Part shown: positions 31,838-39,749 of the stretch, one piece after another | How the letters are laid out: each line of letters begins with the position of its first letter | Numbering within the stretch: the first letter of the stretch is position 1 | Source of the DNA: Micromonospora chaiyaphumensis | Lineage (GTDB): Bacteria; Actinomycetota; Actinomycetes; Mycobacteriales; Micromonosporaceae | Direction of reading: 5' to 3' | NCBI RefSeq assembly: GCF_900091435.1 | Contig: NZ_FMCS01000011.1 | Span: 166,352 to 230,351, forward strand | DNA: 64,000 nucleotides | Translations under genes and position numbers: made by a program | Notes under the pieces: generated by a model | What the model was told of the DNA's origin: nothing | The model's input: the letters and a program-made list of their open reading frames with translations, nothing else | The model's database searches: none

Positions 31838-33450
31838 GCTGGCGCGCCTTCCATGAGGGACCCCGCCATGACGAGGTCGAGCACGGTGTTCTCGTCGAGT
31901 TCGCCGGCCGGGGCCTCGCGGACCACCCGGCCCTCCCGCATCACCAGCACCCGGTCGGCCAGGCCGAGCACCTCGGGCACCTCGCTGGAGACCAGCAGCA
32001 CCCCGACGCCCCGCGCGGCGAGTTCCCGGATCACCTGGTAGAGCTCGGCCCGGGCGCCCACGTCCACACCCCGGGTCGGTTCGTCGAGCAGCAGCAGCCG
32101 GGTGTCGCCGAGCAGCCACCGGCCGACCACCACCTTCTGCTGGTTGCCGCCGGACAGGGTGCGCACCGCCCGGCGGACGTCCCGGGGGCGCAGGTCCAGC
32201 GAGGTGGCGATCCGGTCCGCCGCGGCCCGTTCCCGCGCGGCGTCGGTGAAGCCGAGGCGGGCGTACCGGCCGAAGGTGGCCAGCGTGACGTTGCGGTAGA
32301 TCGGTTCGCCGAGCAGCAGCGCCTGGCTCTTGCGCTCCTCGGGCGCCATCCCCATGCCGGCCCGCACGGCCGCGCCGACGCTGCCCGGGCGCAGGGTCCG
32401 CCCGCCCATCCGGACCGTGCCGGCCTGCGCCCGGCGGGCCCCGTAGATCGTCTCCAGCAGCTCCGAGCGGCCGGAGCCGACCAGCCCGGCGATGCCGACG
32501 ATCTCGCCGGCCCGCACGTCGAGCGAGACGTCGGCGAACTCGCCGTGCCGGGTCAGCCCCTCGACCCGCAGCAGCTCGTCGCTCGCGGGGTCGTCGGCCG
32601 GGCGGTCCGGGAAGACGTACTCGATGGTCCGGCCCGTCATCCGGGAGACCAGGTCGCGGGTCGGGGTCTCCCGGGCGGGCAGGTTCGCCGCGGTGGTCCG
32701 GCCGTCCTTGAGTACGGTGACCCGGTCGCCGATCTCGCGGATCTCCTCCAGCCGGTGGGAGATGTAGATGACCGCGATGCCCTGCGCGGTGAGCTCCCGG
32801 ATGATCCGGAACAGGTTGCCCACCTCGTCGTGGGCGAGCACCGCGCTCGGTTCGTCCATGATGATCAGTCGGGCCTCGTGCGAGAGCGCCCGGGCCATGC
32901 TGACGATCTGCTTGCCGGCGGCCGGCAGGTGGCGGACCAGCCGCCCGGGCGGGATCTCCGGGTGGCCGAGCCGGGCCAGGATCTGCCGCGTCCGCCGGGC
33001 CATGTGCCCGCGCCGGACGAAGCCGAGCCGGCGCGGCTCGTGGCCGAGGAAGGCGTTCTCCGCCACCGACAGGTCCTCGACCAGGTCGAGTTCCTGGTAG
33101 ATGGTGGCGATCCCGGCCCGCATGGCGGCCTGCGGGTTGACGAACGCCGCCGGCTCGCCGCGCAACACCACCTCGCCGGAGTCCGGCCGGTGCACCCCGG
33201 CGAGGACCTTGATGAGGGTCGACTTGCCGGCGCCGTTCTGCCCGAGCAGGCAGTGCACCTCGCCGGCCCGCACCTCGAGCTGGACCCCGTCCAGCGCGCG
33301 TACGCCCGGGAAGGTCTTGACCACGTCGGTGAGGCGCAGCACGACCTCGCCTGCGACGGTGTCGGCGGGCGCCTCGACGAGCGGTTCGTTCGTCACCTCG
33401 GCCTCCTCGCTGTCGTTCATGACGCCTCCCGGCTCGCTCGTCGCGCTCAT
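31834..33450 (-). CDS. Ribose-type ABC transporter ATP-binding protein (two ATPase domains)
   Basis: 538 residues with two ABC domains. Domain 1 (about 38-275) has Walker A GQNGAGKST, a degenerate signature HLPAAGKQIVSMARAL and Walker B LIIMDEPSAVL. Domain 2 (about 290-530) has the degenerate Walker A GLVGSGRSE, signature LSGGNQQKVVVGRW and LLLLDEPTRGVD. This is the RbsA/MglA arrangement for pentose, hexose or inositol uptake. ATG 33450 overlaps the ROK stop (ATGA); ATG 33420, with GGAGG just before it, is an equally good start and would shorten the protein by 10 residues. Confidence 0.93.
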   Translation of the reverse strand: MSATSEPGGVMNDSEEAEVTNEPLVEAPADTVAGEVVLRLTDVVKTFPGVRALDGVQLEVRAGEVHCLLGQNGAGKSTLIKVLAGVHRPDSGEVVLRGEPAAFVNPQAAMRAGIATIYQELDLVEDLSVAENAFLGHEPRRLGFVRRGHMARRTRQILARLGHPEIPPGRLVRHLPAAGKQIVSMARALSHEARLIIMDEPSAVLAHDEVGNLFRIIRELTAQGIAVIYISHRLEEIREIGDRVTVLKDGRTTAANLPARETPTRDLVSRMTGRTIEYVFPDRPADDPASDELLRVEGLTRHGEFADVSLDVRAGEIVGIAGLVGSGRSELLETIYGARRAQAGTVRMGGRTLRPGSVGAAVRAGMGMAPEERKSQALLLGEPIYRNVTLATFGRYARLGFTDAARERAAADRIATSLDLRPRDVRRAVRTLSGGNQQKVVVGRWLLGDTRLLLLDEPTRGVDVGARAELYQVIRELAARGVGVLLVSSEVPEVLGLADRVLVMREGRVVREAPAGELDENTVLDLVMAGSLMEGAPA

Positions 33451-34625
33451 GCGGCTTCGCCGAAGGCGAGGTCGCTGGCGAGCACGGCGGCGCCGGCGAC
33501 GCCGGCGCGGGGACCCAGCTCGGAGAGGACGACCGGCAGGTTGCCGGTGGCCAGTGGCAGCGAGCGGCGGTAGACCACGCTGCGGATCTCGGCGAGCAGG
33601 ATGTGGCCGAGCTGCGCGAGCCCGCCACCGATCACGATCATCGACGGGTTGGTGAAGCTGACCAGGCCGGCCAGCACGCTGCCGACCCGCCGGCCCCCGT
33701 CGCGGATGAGCTGGATGCAGGTGACGTCCCCCTCGACCGCCCCCTGCGCCACGTCCAGCGCGGTCACCGCGCCACGGGCCGCGAGCCGCTCGACGAGGGC
33801 GGGCGACACCTCGGCGCGGGCCGCCGCGGTGGCCGCCCGGGCCAGCGCAGCCCCGCTGAACACCGCCTCCAGGCAACCGAGGTTGCCGCAGGAGCACATC
33901 GGACCGTTCGGGTCGACCTGGATGTGGCCGATGTCGCCGGCGCACCCGTCGGTGCCCCGGTAGACCTCGCCGTTGAGGTAGATGCCGCACCCGATGCCGG
34001 TGCCGATCTTGATGAACAGGAAGTCGTCCACCGAGTGCGCGACGCCGCCGTGCCGCTCGCCGATCGCCATGATGTTGACGTCGTTGTCGACCACGGCCGG
34101 GCAGCCGTGCTCGCGGGTGAGCAGCTCACGCACGGGGAAGCGGTCCCAGCCCGGCATGATGGGCGGCGAGACCGGCACCCCGTCGCGGAAGCTGACCGGG
34201 CCGGGCACGCCGATGCCGATGGCGTCGAGCCGCTCGTAGGCGCCGTCCACCCTGGCCTTGTGCAGCAGCTCGTTGACCCGCTGGAGGGTCACCTTCGGGC
34301 CGGAGCGGATGTCGGCGGGCTCGGTGTAGGCGGCCACCGGCTCCAGCCGGCCGTTGACCACCTCGACGTCGATCGAGCTGGCGCCCAGGTCGACCGCGGC
34401 GAAGCGCAGGTGCGGGCTCAGCTCGACAAGGGTGGAACGGCGGCCGCCCCGGGAGGCGGCCAGCCCGGCCTCGGCCACGTAGCCGAGGTTGACCAGGCGC
34501 TCCAGCTCGGCGAGCAGGCGCGGGCGGGGCATCTGGAGGCGGTCGCCGAGCTCGGCCCGGGACACGGCGCCCTCGTCCCGGAGCGTGCGCAGGAGCTGGA
34601 CGTGCAGCGGGTCGATCGTCCGCAC
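33447..34625 (-). CDS. ROK family transcriptional regulator (heads sugar ABC operon)
   Basis: 392 residues. The helix-turn-helix region (residues about 5-60, HVQLLRTLRDEGAVSRAELG) is followed by a ROK domain: DNDVNIMAIGERHG, GHIQVDPNGPMCSCGNLGCLEAV with the zinc Cys set, and FTNPSMIVIGGG. Start GTG 34625, with GGAGGTGAG at about 9 nt. It heads a regulator-ATPase-permease-binding protein-oxidoreductase operon, the usual layout for self-regulated sugar uptake. An operator-like site and promoter core lie at 34711-34764. Highly similar to the ROK protein at 11734, so they could share sites. Confidence 0.92.
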   Translation of the reverse strand: MRTIDPLHVQLLRTLRDEGAVSRAELGDRLQMPRPRLLAELERLVNLGYVAEAGLAASRGGRRSTLVELSPHLRFAAVDLGASSIDVEVVNGRLEPVAAYTEPADIRSGPKVTLQRVNELLHKARVDGAYERLDAIGIGVPGPVSFRDGVPVSPPIMPGWDRFPVRELLTREHGCPAVVDNDVNIMAIGERHGGVAHSVDDFLFIKIGTGIGCGIYLNGEVYRGTDGCAGDIGHIQVDPNGPMCSCGNLGCLEAVFSGAALARAATAAARAEVSPALVERLAARGAVTALDVAQGAVEGDVTCIQLIRDGGRRVGSVLAGLVSFTNPSMIVIGGGLAQLGHILLAEIRSVVYRRSLPLATGNLPVVLSELGPRAGVAGAAVLASDLAFGEAA

Positions 34626-34710
34626 CGGGACTCACCTCCGCATCGGAGTCGTGCACATCGGCGCGATGACGATGTGTCGTGCCCGACACAGTAGGAGTCT
34701 TCCAGGTCAC

Positions 34711-34764
34711 ATGTCCATAGCTTCGGCACATCTGGCGGAAACTTTTGTCCATCTGAGCAAAAGC
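34711..34764 (-). promoter_or_regulatory. Promoter core and operator-like site of the ROK/sugar ABC operon
   Basis: ACTTTTG (34741-34747), 10-nt spacer, CAAAAGC (34758-34764); downstream in the direction of transcription comes GAAGCTATGGACA (34725-34713), the same 13 bases as at 20012-20000. TATGGA fits a -10 hexamer. The ROK start codon is at 34625. Confidence 0.55.
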
Positions 34765-34784
34765 ACAGAGTGGATCATGAAAAG

Positions 34785-34825
34785 CGGGCCGCCCCCGCCG
34801 TGTCCGGCACGGTGGGGGCGGCCCG
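34785..34825 (-). terminator. Terminator of YihY gene
   Basis: 18-bp stem with one G-T pair (34785-34802 with 34808-34825) and a 5-nt loop, 12 nt beyond the YihY stop at 34838. It also insulates the ROK promoter. Confidence 0.85.
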
Positions 34826-34837
34826 AATCGTCGCTGG

Positions 34838-35854
34838 TCAGCGGCGGCCGGCGGCGTTGCGCTTCTTCTTGAGCTTGCGGTCGTCGCGCAGCTCGACGTA
34901 CGGCTCCTCGTCGGCCGGGTGCCCGGCCTCGATGGCGCGGCTGCGCTCCAGCTCGGCGTCGAACTCCGCGCCCAGCAGGATGGCGATATTGCTGAGCCAG
35001 AGCCAGACCAGGAAGATGATCACGCCGGCCACGGCGCCGTAGGTCTTGTTGTACGAGGCGAAGTTGCTGACGTACAGGGCGAACAGGCCGGAGACCACCA
35101 GCCAGATGACCACGGCCAGGATCCCGCCGGGGCTGACCCAGCGGAAGCCGCCGTGCCGGGCGTTGGGCGAGGCCCAGTAGAGGATCGCGAACATCAGGCT
35201 GACCAGCAACAGCAGCACCGGCCACTTGACGATGTTCCACACCGTGACGGCGGTCGAGCCGAGCCCGATGGCGTTGCCCGCCTGCTCGGCCAGGCCGCCG
35301 GTGAAGACCACGATCACCGCGCTGACCAGCAGCATGACGCCGATGATCGCGGTCACGCCGAGCCGGATCGGCAGGGTCTTCCAGATCGGCCGGCCCTCCG
35401 GCACGTCGTAGATGCTGTTCGAGGCGCGCATGAAGGCGGCGATGTAACCGGACGCGGACCAGAACGCCGCCAGCAGACCGATGATCGCCGCGATGCTGGC
35501 GAGCCCGCCGGAGGCGCCCGCCTGGTTGATCGCCGTTTCGATGATCGTCCGGATGTTCTCCTCCGGCACCACCTGGTCGACGGTGTCCCGCACCCCCGAC
35601 TTGGCCTTCTCACCGAGCAGGCCGAGGATGGAGATCAGCACCAGCATGCCCGGGAAGATGGACAGCACGCCGTAGTAGGTGAGGGCGGCGGCCCAGTCGA
35701 TCAGGCTGTCGTCCTGGAACTCCCGGACCGTGCGCTTGAGCGTCGCCACCCAGCCGGTGCGGGGCAGGTCGGTGGGGCTGTCCGGCCCCTCGTCCGGGCC
35801 CACCGGCCCGGTGCGGTCGCGCCCGTGCCGGGCGGAAGACTCGTCGGCGGCCAT
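34838..35854 (-). CDS. YihY/BrkB family inner-membrane protein
   Basis: 338 residues from ATG 35854, chosen for the GGGAGGGG just before it; ATG 35890 would add 12 residues. A polar N-terminus is followed by six to seven transmembrane segments: DWAAALTYYGVLSIFPGMLV, ASIAAIIGLLAAFWSASGYI, GVTAIIGVMLLVSAVIVVFT, WPVLLLLVSLMFAILYW, GGILAVVIWLVVSGLFALYV and VAGVIIFLVWLWLSNIAILL. The SASGYIAAFMRASNSIYDV region is typical of the family. Function of YihY proteins is unsettled (older label ribonuclease BN is wrong). C-terminus is Lys/Arg-rich. Confidence 0.93.
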   Translation of the reverse strand: MAADESSARHGRDRTGPVGPDEGPDSPTDLPRTGWVATLKRTVREFQDDSLIDWAAALTYYGVLSIFPGMLVLISILGLLGEKAKSGVRDTVDQVVPEENIRTIIETAINQAGASGGLASIAAIIGLLAAFWSASGYIAAFMRASNSIYDVPEGRPIWKTLPIRLGVTAIIGVMLLVSAVIVVFTGGLAEQAGNAIGLGSTAVTVWNIVKWPVLLLLVSLMFAILYWASPNARHGGFRWVSPGGILAVVIWLVVSGLFALYVSNFASYNKTYGAVAGVIIFLVWLWLSNIAILLGAEFDAELERSRAIEAGHPADEEPYVELRDDRKLKKKRNAAGRR

Positions 35855-35917
35855 CGCCCCTCCCTCGTCGTCGGTGTCGTCCCACGACATGCCCCGAGGG
35901 GAGGGCCGGTTAACCAC

Positions 35918-36724
35918 CTACTTGTACAGCAACCTGCTCATCCGCCCGGAGGCGAGCGCGAGCATGCCGACGGTCAGCGCCACCAGGTAGGTCACGTCGA
36001 GCAGCCAGGACCAGCCGGACCCGCCCACGCAGACGCCCCGGATCAGGTGCACCGACCGGTAGAGCGGGGTCACCTCGACCAGCCAGCGCAGCACCGCCGG
36101 GTAGGCCTCGGCCGGGACGAACGTGCCGGAGAAGAGGAACAGGGTGAACTGGGCCGACCCCATGAGGTCGAAATCCTGCCAGCTGCGCATCAGCGTGGAG
36201 ACGGTCATGCCGAGCGCGCCGAACGCGAAGCCGACCAGCACGGCGGCCGGGAACGCGACCAGCGCCCGGCCCGCGGTGGTCAGGTCCATCGCCACCATGA
36301 TGACCAGGAACGCGGCCGAGTAGAGGCTGCCCCGGACCATGGCCCAGCCCAGCTCGCCGAGGGCGATCTCGAACGGCTGCACCGGGGTCGCGATGACCCC
36401 GTCGTACAGCTTCATGTATTTCATCTTGCCGAAGAAGTTGAAGGTGGTCTCGGAGAGCGCCCCGCTCATGGCCGACGAGGCCAGCATGGCCGGGGCCACG
36501 AACGCCGCGTAGGAGACCACCTGGCCGCCCGGCAGGGTCAGGTCGCCGACCAGCGCGCCCACGCCGACGCCGATCGAGAAGAGGTAGAGCACCGGCTCCA
36601 GGAAGCCGGAGATCAGCACCAGCCAGTAGGCGCTGCGCAGGGCCGTGAAGTTGCGCTCGGCGACCGAGGCCGAGCGGCGGACGCCCGCGGTGTCGACCAG
36701 CCGGGGCAGGACGAGAGTGACCAC
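35918..36724 (-). CDS. ABC-2 type exporter permease (NodJ/DrrB-like), second subunit
   Basis: 268 residues, six transmembrane segments, with the ABC-2 motif regions EPVLYLFSIGVGVGALVGD, MKYMKLYDGVIATPVQPFEI, LFLFSGTFVPAEAYPAVLRW and VTPLYRSVHLIRGV. Start GTG 36724. It lies 12 nt after the paralogous permease gene at 36737, so both probably form one heterodimeric exporter. The likely ATPase partner is the NodI/DrrA-like gene at 40380, 2.8 kb upstream. Substrate unknown; this class exports drugs, polysaccharides or lipids. Confidence 0.9.
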   Translation of the reverse strand: MVTLVLPRLVDTAGVRRSASVAERNFTALRSAYWLVLISGFLEPVLYLFSIGVGVGALVGDLTLPGGQVVSYAAFVAPAMLASSAMSGALSETTFNFFGKMKYMKLYDGVIATPVQPFEIALGELGWAMVRGSLYSAAFLVIMVAMDLTTAGRALVAFPAAVLVGFAFGALGMTVSTLMRSWQDFDLMGSAQFTLFLFSGTFVPAEAYPAVLRWLVEVTPLYRSVHLIRGVCVGGSGWSWLLDVTYLVALTVGMLALASGRMSRLLYK

Positions 36725-36736
36725 GACAACCTTCCC

Positions 36737-37540
36737 CTAGACGACGAGCTGACGCTGGAACACGCGCCGGGCCAGCCACCAGCCGGCGGCGGCCCAGACC
36801 GCGAGGTAGAGCAGGTGGCCGGTGACCGACCACTGCGGAGCGACGCCGAGCGTGGCGGCGCGGCACAGGTCCACCGCGTGCCAGAGCGGGGTCGCGTAGG
36901 CGAAGGGGCGCAGCCCGCCCGGCAGGGACTCGACCGGGAAGAACACCCCGGCGAAGAGGGTCATCGGGATGATCGCGAAGCGGAACAGCAGCGCCAGGTA
37001 GCTGTCGCCCGGCACCGCGGCGGCGAACGCGAAGGTCGGCGCGGCGGCCGCCAGGCCCAGCAGCAGGCTCACCAGCGGGACGGTCAGCGCCCAGGGCGAG
37101 CGCAGCGCCCCGAACAGCGCCGTCACCAGCAGGAACGCCAGCGTGCTGGTGACCACCCGGAACAGCACGAAGGCGAGGTGCCCGGCCAGGATGTCGCCGA
37201 CCCGCAGCGGCGCCGCGACCTGCGCGTGGTAGGTGCGGATCCAGCGGAAGTTGCTGAGCACCGGCCAGGTCGACTCGGCGACGGCGACCTGGAAGGCGGT
37301 GGAGGCAATCAGCCCGGGCACCAGCCAGTCGAGGTAGGACACCCCACCCACGCCCTGGTCGACGTAGGCGCCGACCCCGACGCCGAAGCCCAGCACGGTG
37401 AGCACCGGCAGCAGGAAGGACGAGAAGACGCCGGCCCGCCAGGTGCGCCGGTAGCCGACCAGGTGGTGGGAGAGCACCGCCAAGGCCGGCACCCGGGGCA
37501 GCGCCCGGCCGGACCGTTCCGCCACGGTCACGTGGACCAC
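36737..37540 (-). CDS. ABC-2 type exporter permease (NodJ/DrrB-like), first subunit
   Basis: 267 residues, six transmembrane segments. GVFSSFLLPVLTVLGFGVGVGAYVD, YHAQVAAPLRVGDILAGHL, LTVPLVSLLLGLAAAAPTFA, PMTLFAGVFFPVESLPGG and ATPLWHAVDLCRAATLG show the ABC-2 fold. Paralogue of the gene at 35918. GTG 37540 is the annotated start, preceded by GGGGTGGTCCAC rather than a strong ribosome site, so the exact start is uncertain. Confidence 0.88.
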   Translation of the reverse strand: MVHVTVAERSGRALPRVPALAVLSHHLVGYRRTWRAGVFSSFLLPVLTVLGFGVGVGAYVDQGVGGVSYLDWLVPGLIASTAFQVAVAESTWPVLSNFRWIRTYHAQVAAPLRVGDILAGHLAFVLFRVVTSTLAFLLVTALFGALRSPWALTVPLVSLLLGLAAAAPTFAFAAAVPGDSYLALLFRFAIIPMTLFAGVFFPVESLPGGLRPFAYATPLWHAVDLCRAATLGVAPQWSVTGHLLYLAVWAAAGWWLARRVFQRQLVV

Positions 37541-37651
37541 CCCCGTTCTCCGCCCACGTCAGCCTTCCTACCCCTCGGGTACGACAGGCCGCCGGTCACC
37601 CTACGACGGGCGGCGGACGGTGTCGCCGCGGTTTCCGCGAGGACCGGGCCG

Positions 37652-37843
37652 CTAGGGCCGGCCGGCGACCCGCGTGACGAACGCGCGCCACGCGTCCGGG
37701 CCGAAGGTCAGCACGGGACCGGCCGGGTCCTTGGAGTCGCGCACGGCGACCACGCCGGGCAGGTTCCCGGCCACCTCCACGCAGGCGCCGCCACTGCCGT
37801 TGCTGCGGGTGCTCTTGCGCCACCGGGCGCCGGTCAGGTCCAT
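37652..37843 (-). CDS. DUF397 domain protein
   Basis: 63 residues, the standard single DUF397 domain: WRKSTRSNGSGGACVEVAG, VAVRDSKDPAGPVLTFGPDAW, FVTRV. In actinomycetes DUF397 genes sit directly after Scr1/DUF5753-type helix-turn-helix regulators, as here (10-nt overlap). The pair has been described as toxin-antitoxin-like and as developmental regulators. Cytosolic. Confidence 0.93.
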   Translation of the reverse strand: MDLTGARWRKSTRSNGSGGACVEVAGNLPGVVAVRDSKDPAGPVLTFGPDAWRAFVTRVAGRP

Positions 37844-38637
37844 GTCTCCGCCACTTCCGAGATCAACTCCAGGGACTGCTGGTGCGACAGCGCCTCACCC
37901 CGGATCGCTTCCCACACCTCGACCATCTGCTGCACGAACTCGGCGCGGTCCACCACCTGGCCGTGACGCTGGCCCTCCAGGTAGACGATGTCCTCCCGGC
38001 CGGTCGAGGTGGCGATCACGAAGGGGCCGTCGAGCCCAGCGTAGGCCCCGGCGGAGAGCGGCACGACCTGGATTCGGACCCGCGTCAACGCGTGGCCGAG
38101 CTTGACCAGGTGCGCCAACTGCTCGCGCATCACCTCCGGACCGCCCACCCGGCGGCGCAGCACGTACTCGTCGACGACCGCGGTGAACAGTGGTGGCCGG
38201 TCGCGGGTGAGGACGCTCTGCCGGTCGAGGCGCGCCGTCACCTGCTGGTCGATCTCGTTGGGCGCGAACAGCCCGGCCCCGGCCAGCACGGCGCGCGCGT
38301 AGCCCTCCGTCTGCAACAGGCCCGGCACGTAGAGCGGCTCGAACCAGCGCAGCGCGGTGGCCTCCTGCTCGATGCCGGCCCAGTCGCGGAACCACGGCAC
38401 CACCGTCTCCCGGCTGATCCGCCGCTGGATCCGCTCGAACCGCCCGTCCGTGCCGAACACCGTGTCGCAGCGGCGGGCGAAGTCGAGGCCGGGCCGGCGC
38501 TCGCAGGTCTCCACCTTGGCCACGAGCGCCCCCGAGTAGCTCAGGGCCTCGGCCAGCGCGCTCTGGGACAGGCCGCTGGTGGCCCGGGCGAGCCGCAACT
38601 CCTCGGCGAAGTGGTCCAGCATGGACGAACGGTCCAC
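37834..38637 (-). CDS. Helix-turn-helix regulator with DUF5753 (Scr1 family)
   Basis: 267 residues from GTG 38637, which lies 6 nt after GGAGG. XRE-type helix-turn-helix at about 5-65 (FAEELRLARATSGLSQSAL, AKVETCERRPGLDFARRCD) and a DUF5753 domain from about 85 (ETVVPWFRDWAGIEQEAT, LRWFEPLYVPGLLQTEGYAR, VVDEYVLRRRVGGPEVMREQ, IQVVPLSAGAYAGLDGPF). Partner of the overlapping DUF397 gene. Actinomycetes carry many such pairs. A start at 38715 would add an Arg-rich tail and is less likely. Confidence 0.9.
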   Translation of the reverse strand: MDRSSMLDHFAEELRLARATSGLSQSALAEALSYSGALVAKVETCERRPGLDFARRCDTVFGTDGRFERIQRRISRETVVPWFRDWAGIEQEATALRWFEPLYVPGLLQTEGYARAVLAGAGLFAPNEIDQQVTARLDRQSVLTRDRPPLFTAVVDEYVLRRRVGGPEVMREQLAHLVKLGHALTRVRIQVVPLSAGAYAGLDGPFVIATSTGREDIVYLEGQRHGQVVDRAEFVQQMVEVWEAIRGEALSHQQSLELISEVAETWT

Positions 38638-38789
38638 GGACAGCCTCCGTACATCCTCGTACCGCTCCCGGCCGGCCGCCGTACGCCCTCGTCGTCGGCG
38701 CGCGGGATCTCCCACCGTAGTCGGCAGGTCACCAGACTGTCACGCAGCGGGACCGCTCACGGGCACCGGACGGCGGGCGGAACCAGGCC

Positions 38790-38827
38790 GGGGGTGCCCG
38801 CGCACGACGAGGTGCACGGGCACCCCC
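38790..38827 (+). promoter_or_regulatory. Leader hairpin before the CxxC protein gene
   Basis: Perfect 11-bp stem GGGGGTGCCCG (38790-38800) with 38817-38827 and an inner CGCAC/GTGC pairing. It lies 29 nt before ATG 38856 in a divergent intergenic region, so it is a leader structure or operator rather than a terminator of a known gene. Confidence 0.45.
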
Positions 38828-38855
38828 ATCCCACGACGGAGGCGAGGAGGCGCAG

Positions 38856-39101
38856 ATGCCCCGCTACCGCCCGCACGTCGCGGCCCGACCGGCCTGGCGC
38901 TGCCGCGCCTGCGGGGCGCCGTGGCCGTGCTCACCGGGGCGGCTGGCGCTGCTCGCGGAGTACCGCGAGGACCGGCTCGCCCTGCTCGTCTACCTCGGCA
39001 CGCTCCTGTGCGAGGCGACGGCGGACCTCGCCGACGCGCACGGGCGGAACGCGCCGCAGCGGCTGGCCGACCGCTTCGTCACCTGGGCACGGGCGCGGTG
39101 A
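38856..39101 (+). CDS. Small Cys-rich (CxxC...C) actinomycete protein
   Basis: 81 residues: RPAWRCRACGAPWPCSPGRL near the N-terminus offers three Cys that could bind zinc, followed by helices LALLAEYREDRLALLVYLGT and a Trp/Arg tail. The CRACGxPWPC pattern recurs in Micromonosporaceae, where I recall such genes being labelled flavin reductase without visible flavin motifs. Two GAGG sites precede ATG 38856. Divergent from the DUF5753 regulator, which may control it. Function unknown. Confidence 0.8.
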   Translation: MPRYRPHVAARPAWRCRACGAPWPCSPGRLALLAEYREDRLALLVYLGTLLCEATADLADAHGRNAPQRLADRFVTWARAR

Positions 39102-39152
39102 CAACCCTTCGACGACCGTCGGCCGCTGGACGAGACCCCGGCCCACCAGTGT

Positions 39153-39213
39153 GTTGATCAAGAAGTTTGCGTCGGGATTCTCCTCGGAGGGCGACGCAAA
39201 CCTCTTGATCGAC
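39153..39213. repeat. Palindromic repeat GTTGATCAAGAAGTTTGCG, copy 1
   Basis: 22-base arms 39153-39174 and 39192-39213 pair with one G-T and one further mismatch around a 17-nt loop. It lies between the convergent genes ending at 39101 and 39248, so it may end transcription both ways. The arms are identical to those at 63224-63283 apart from one base. Confidence 0.8.
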
Positions 39214-39247
39214 GGGGACGCCGTCTGCGGCCTACAGGATTCGGGGG

Positions 39248-39655
39248 TCAGCGGGCCGGGGTGGGGTGGACGGGGAGCAGGTTGCGTTCGGCGAAGACCT
39301 TCTTGGCGACGAGGGTCGCGTTGACCGCCCGCGGCACCCCGCAGTAGACCACCGCCTGAAGCAGCGCCTCGACGATCTCGGAGGGCGTCAGGCCGGCGTT
39401 GAGCGCGCCGTTCACGTGCACCTCGAGCTGGGACCCGGCGTCACCGAGGGCGGTGAGGACGCCGAGGCACATCAGCTCGCGGTCGCGGCGCGCCAGTTCG
39501 GGCCGGACGTAGAGGTCGCCGTAGGACCAGGCGACCGACCGGTAGCTGAGCTCGGGCGAGACGTCGGCGAGGGCGTCCAGGAGCTTCTGCCCGGCGCCGC
39601 TGTCGGCCTCCCGCAGCGCCTCCATACCGCGCTCGTACTGTTCGTCTCCGGTCAT
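39248..39655 (-). CDS. Carboxymuconolactone decarboxylase (CMD) family protein
   Basis: 135 residues, all-helical CMD fold: SYGDLYVRPELARRDRELMC, LGVLTALGDAGSQLEVHVNG, ALNAGLTPSEIVEALLQAVV, YCGVPRAVNATLVAKKVF. The single-Cys YCGVP and VHVNGALNAG patterns fit the gamma-carboxymuconolactone decarboxylase / alkylhydroperoxidase-like group without the CxxC of AhpD. True decarboxylase activity is unproven and no catechol pathway genes lie nearby. Cytosolic. Confidence 0.9.
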   Translation of the reverse strand: MTGDEQYERGMEALREADSGAGQKLLDALADVSPELSYRSVAWSYGDLYVRPELARRDRELMCLGVLTALGDAGSQLEVHVNGALNAGLTPSEIVEALLQAVVYCGVPRAVNATLVAKKVFAERNLLPVHPTPAR

Positions 39656-39749
39656 GGTCCTGCCCTACCTCTGCCCAGTCGTCCGGTCGGCTGGCCGCGG
39701 TTACCCGCGGTCGGGCCGGACAAACGGCACAGCTTCCGGCGGCCGGGGG

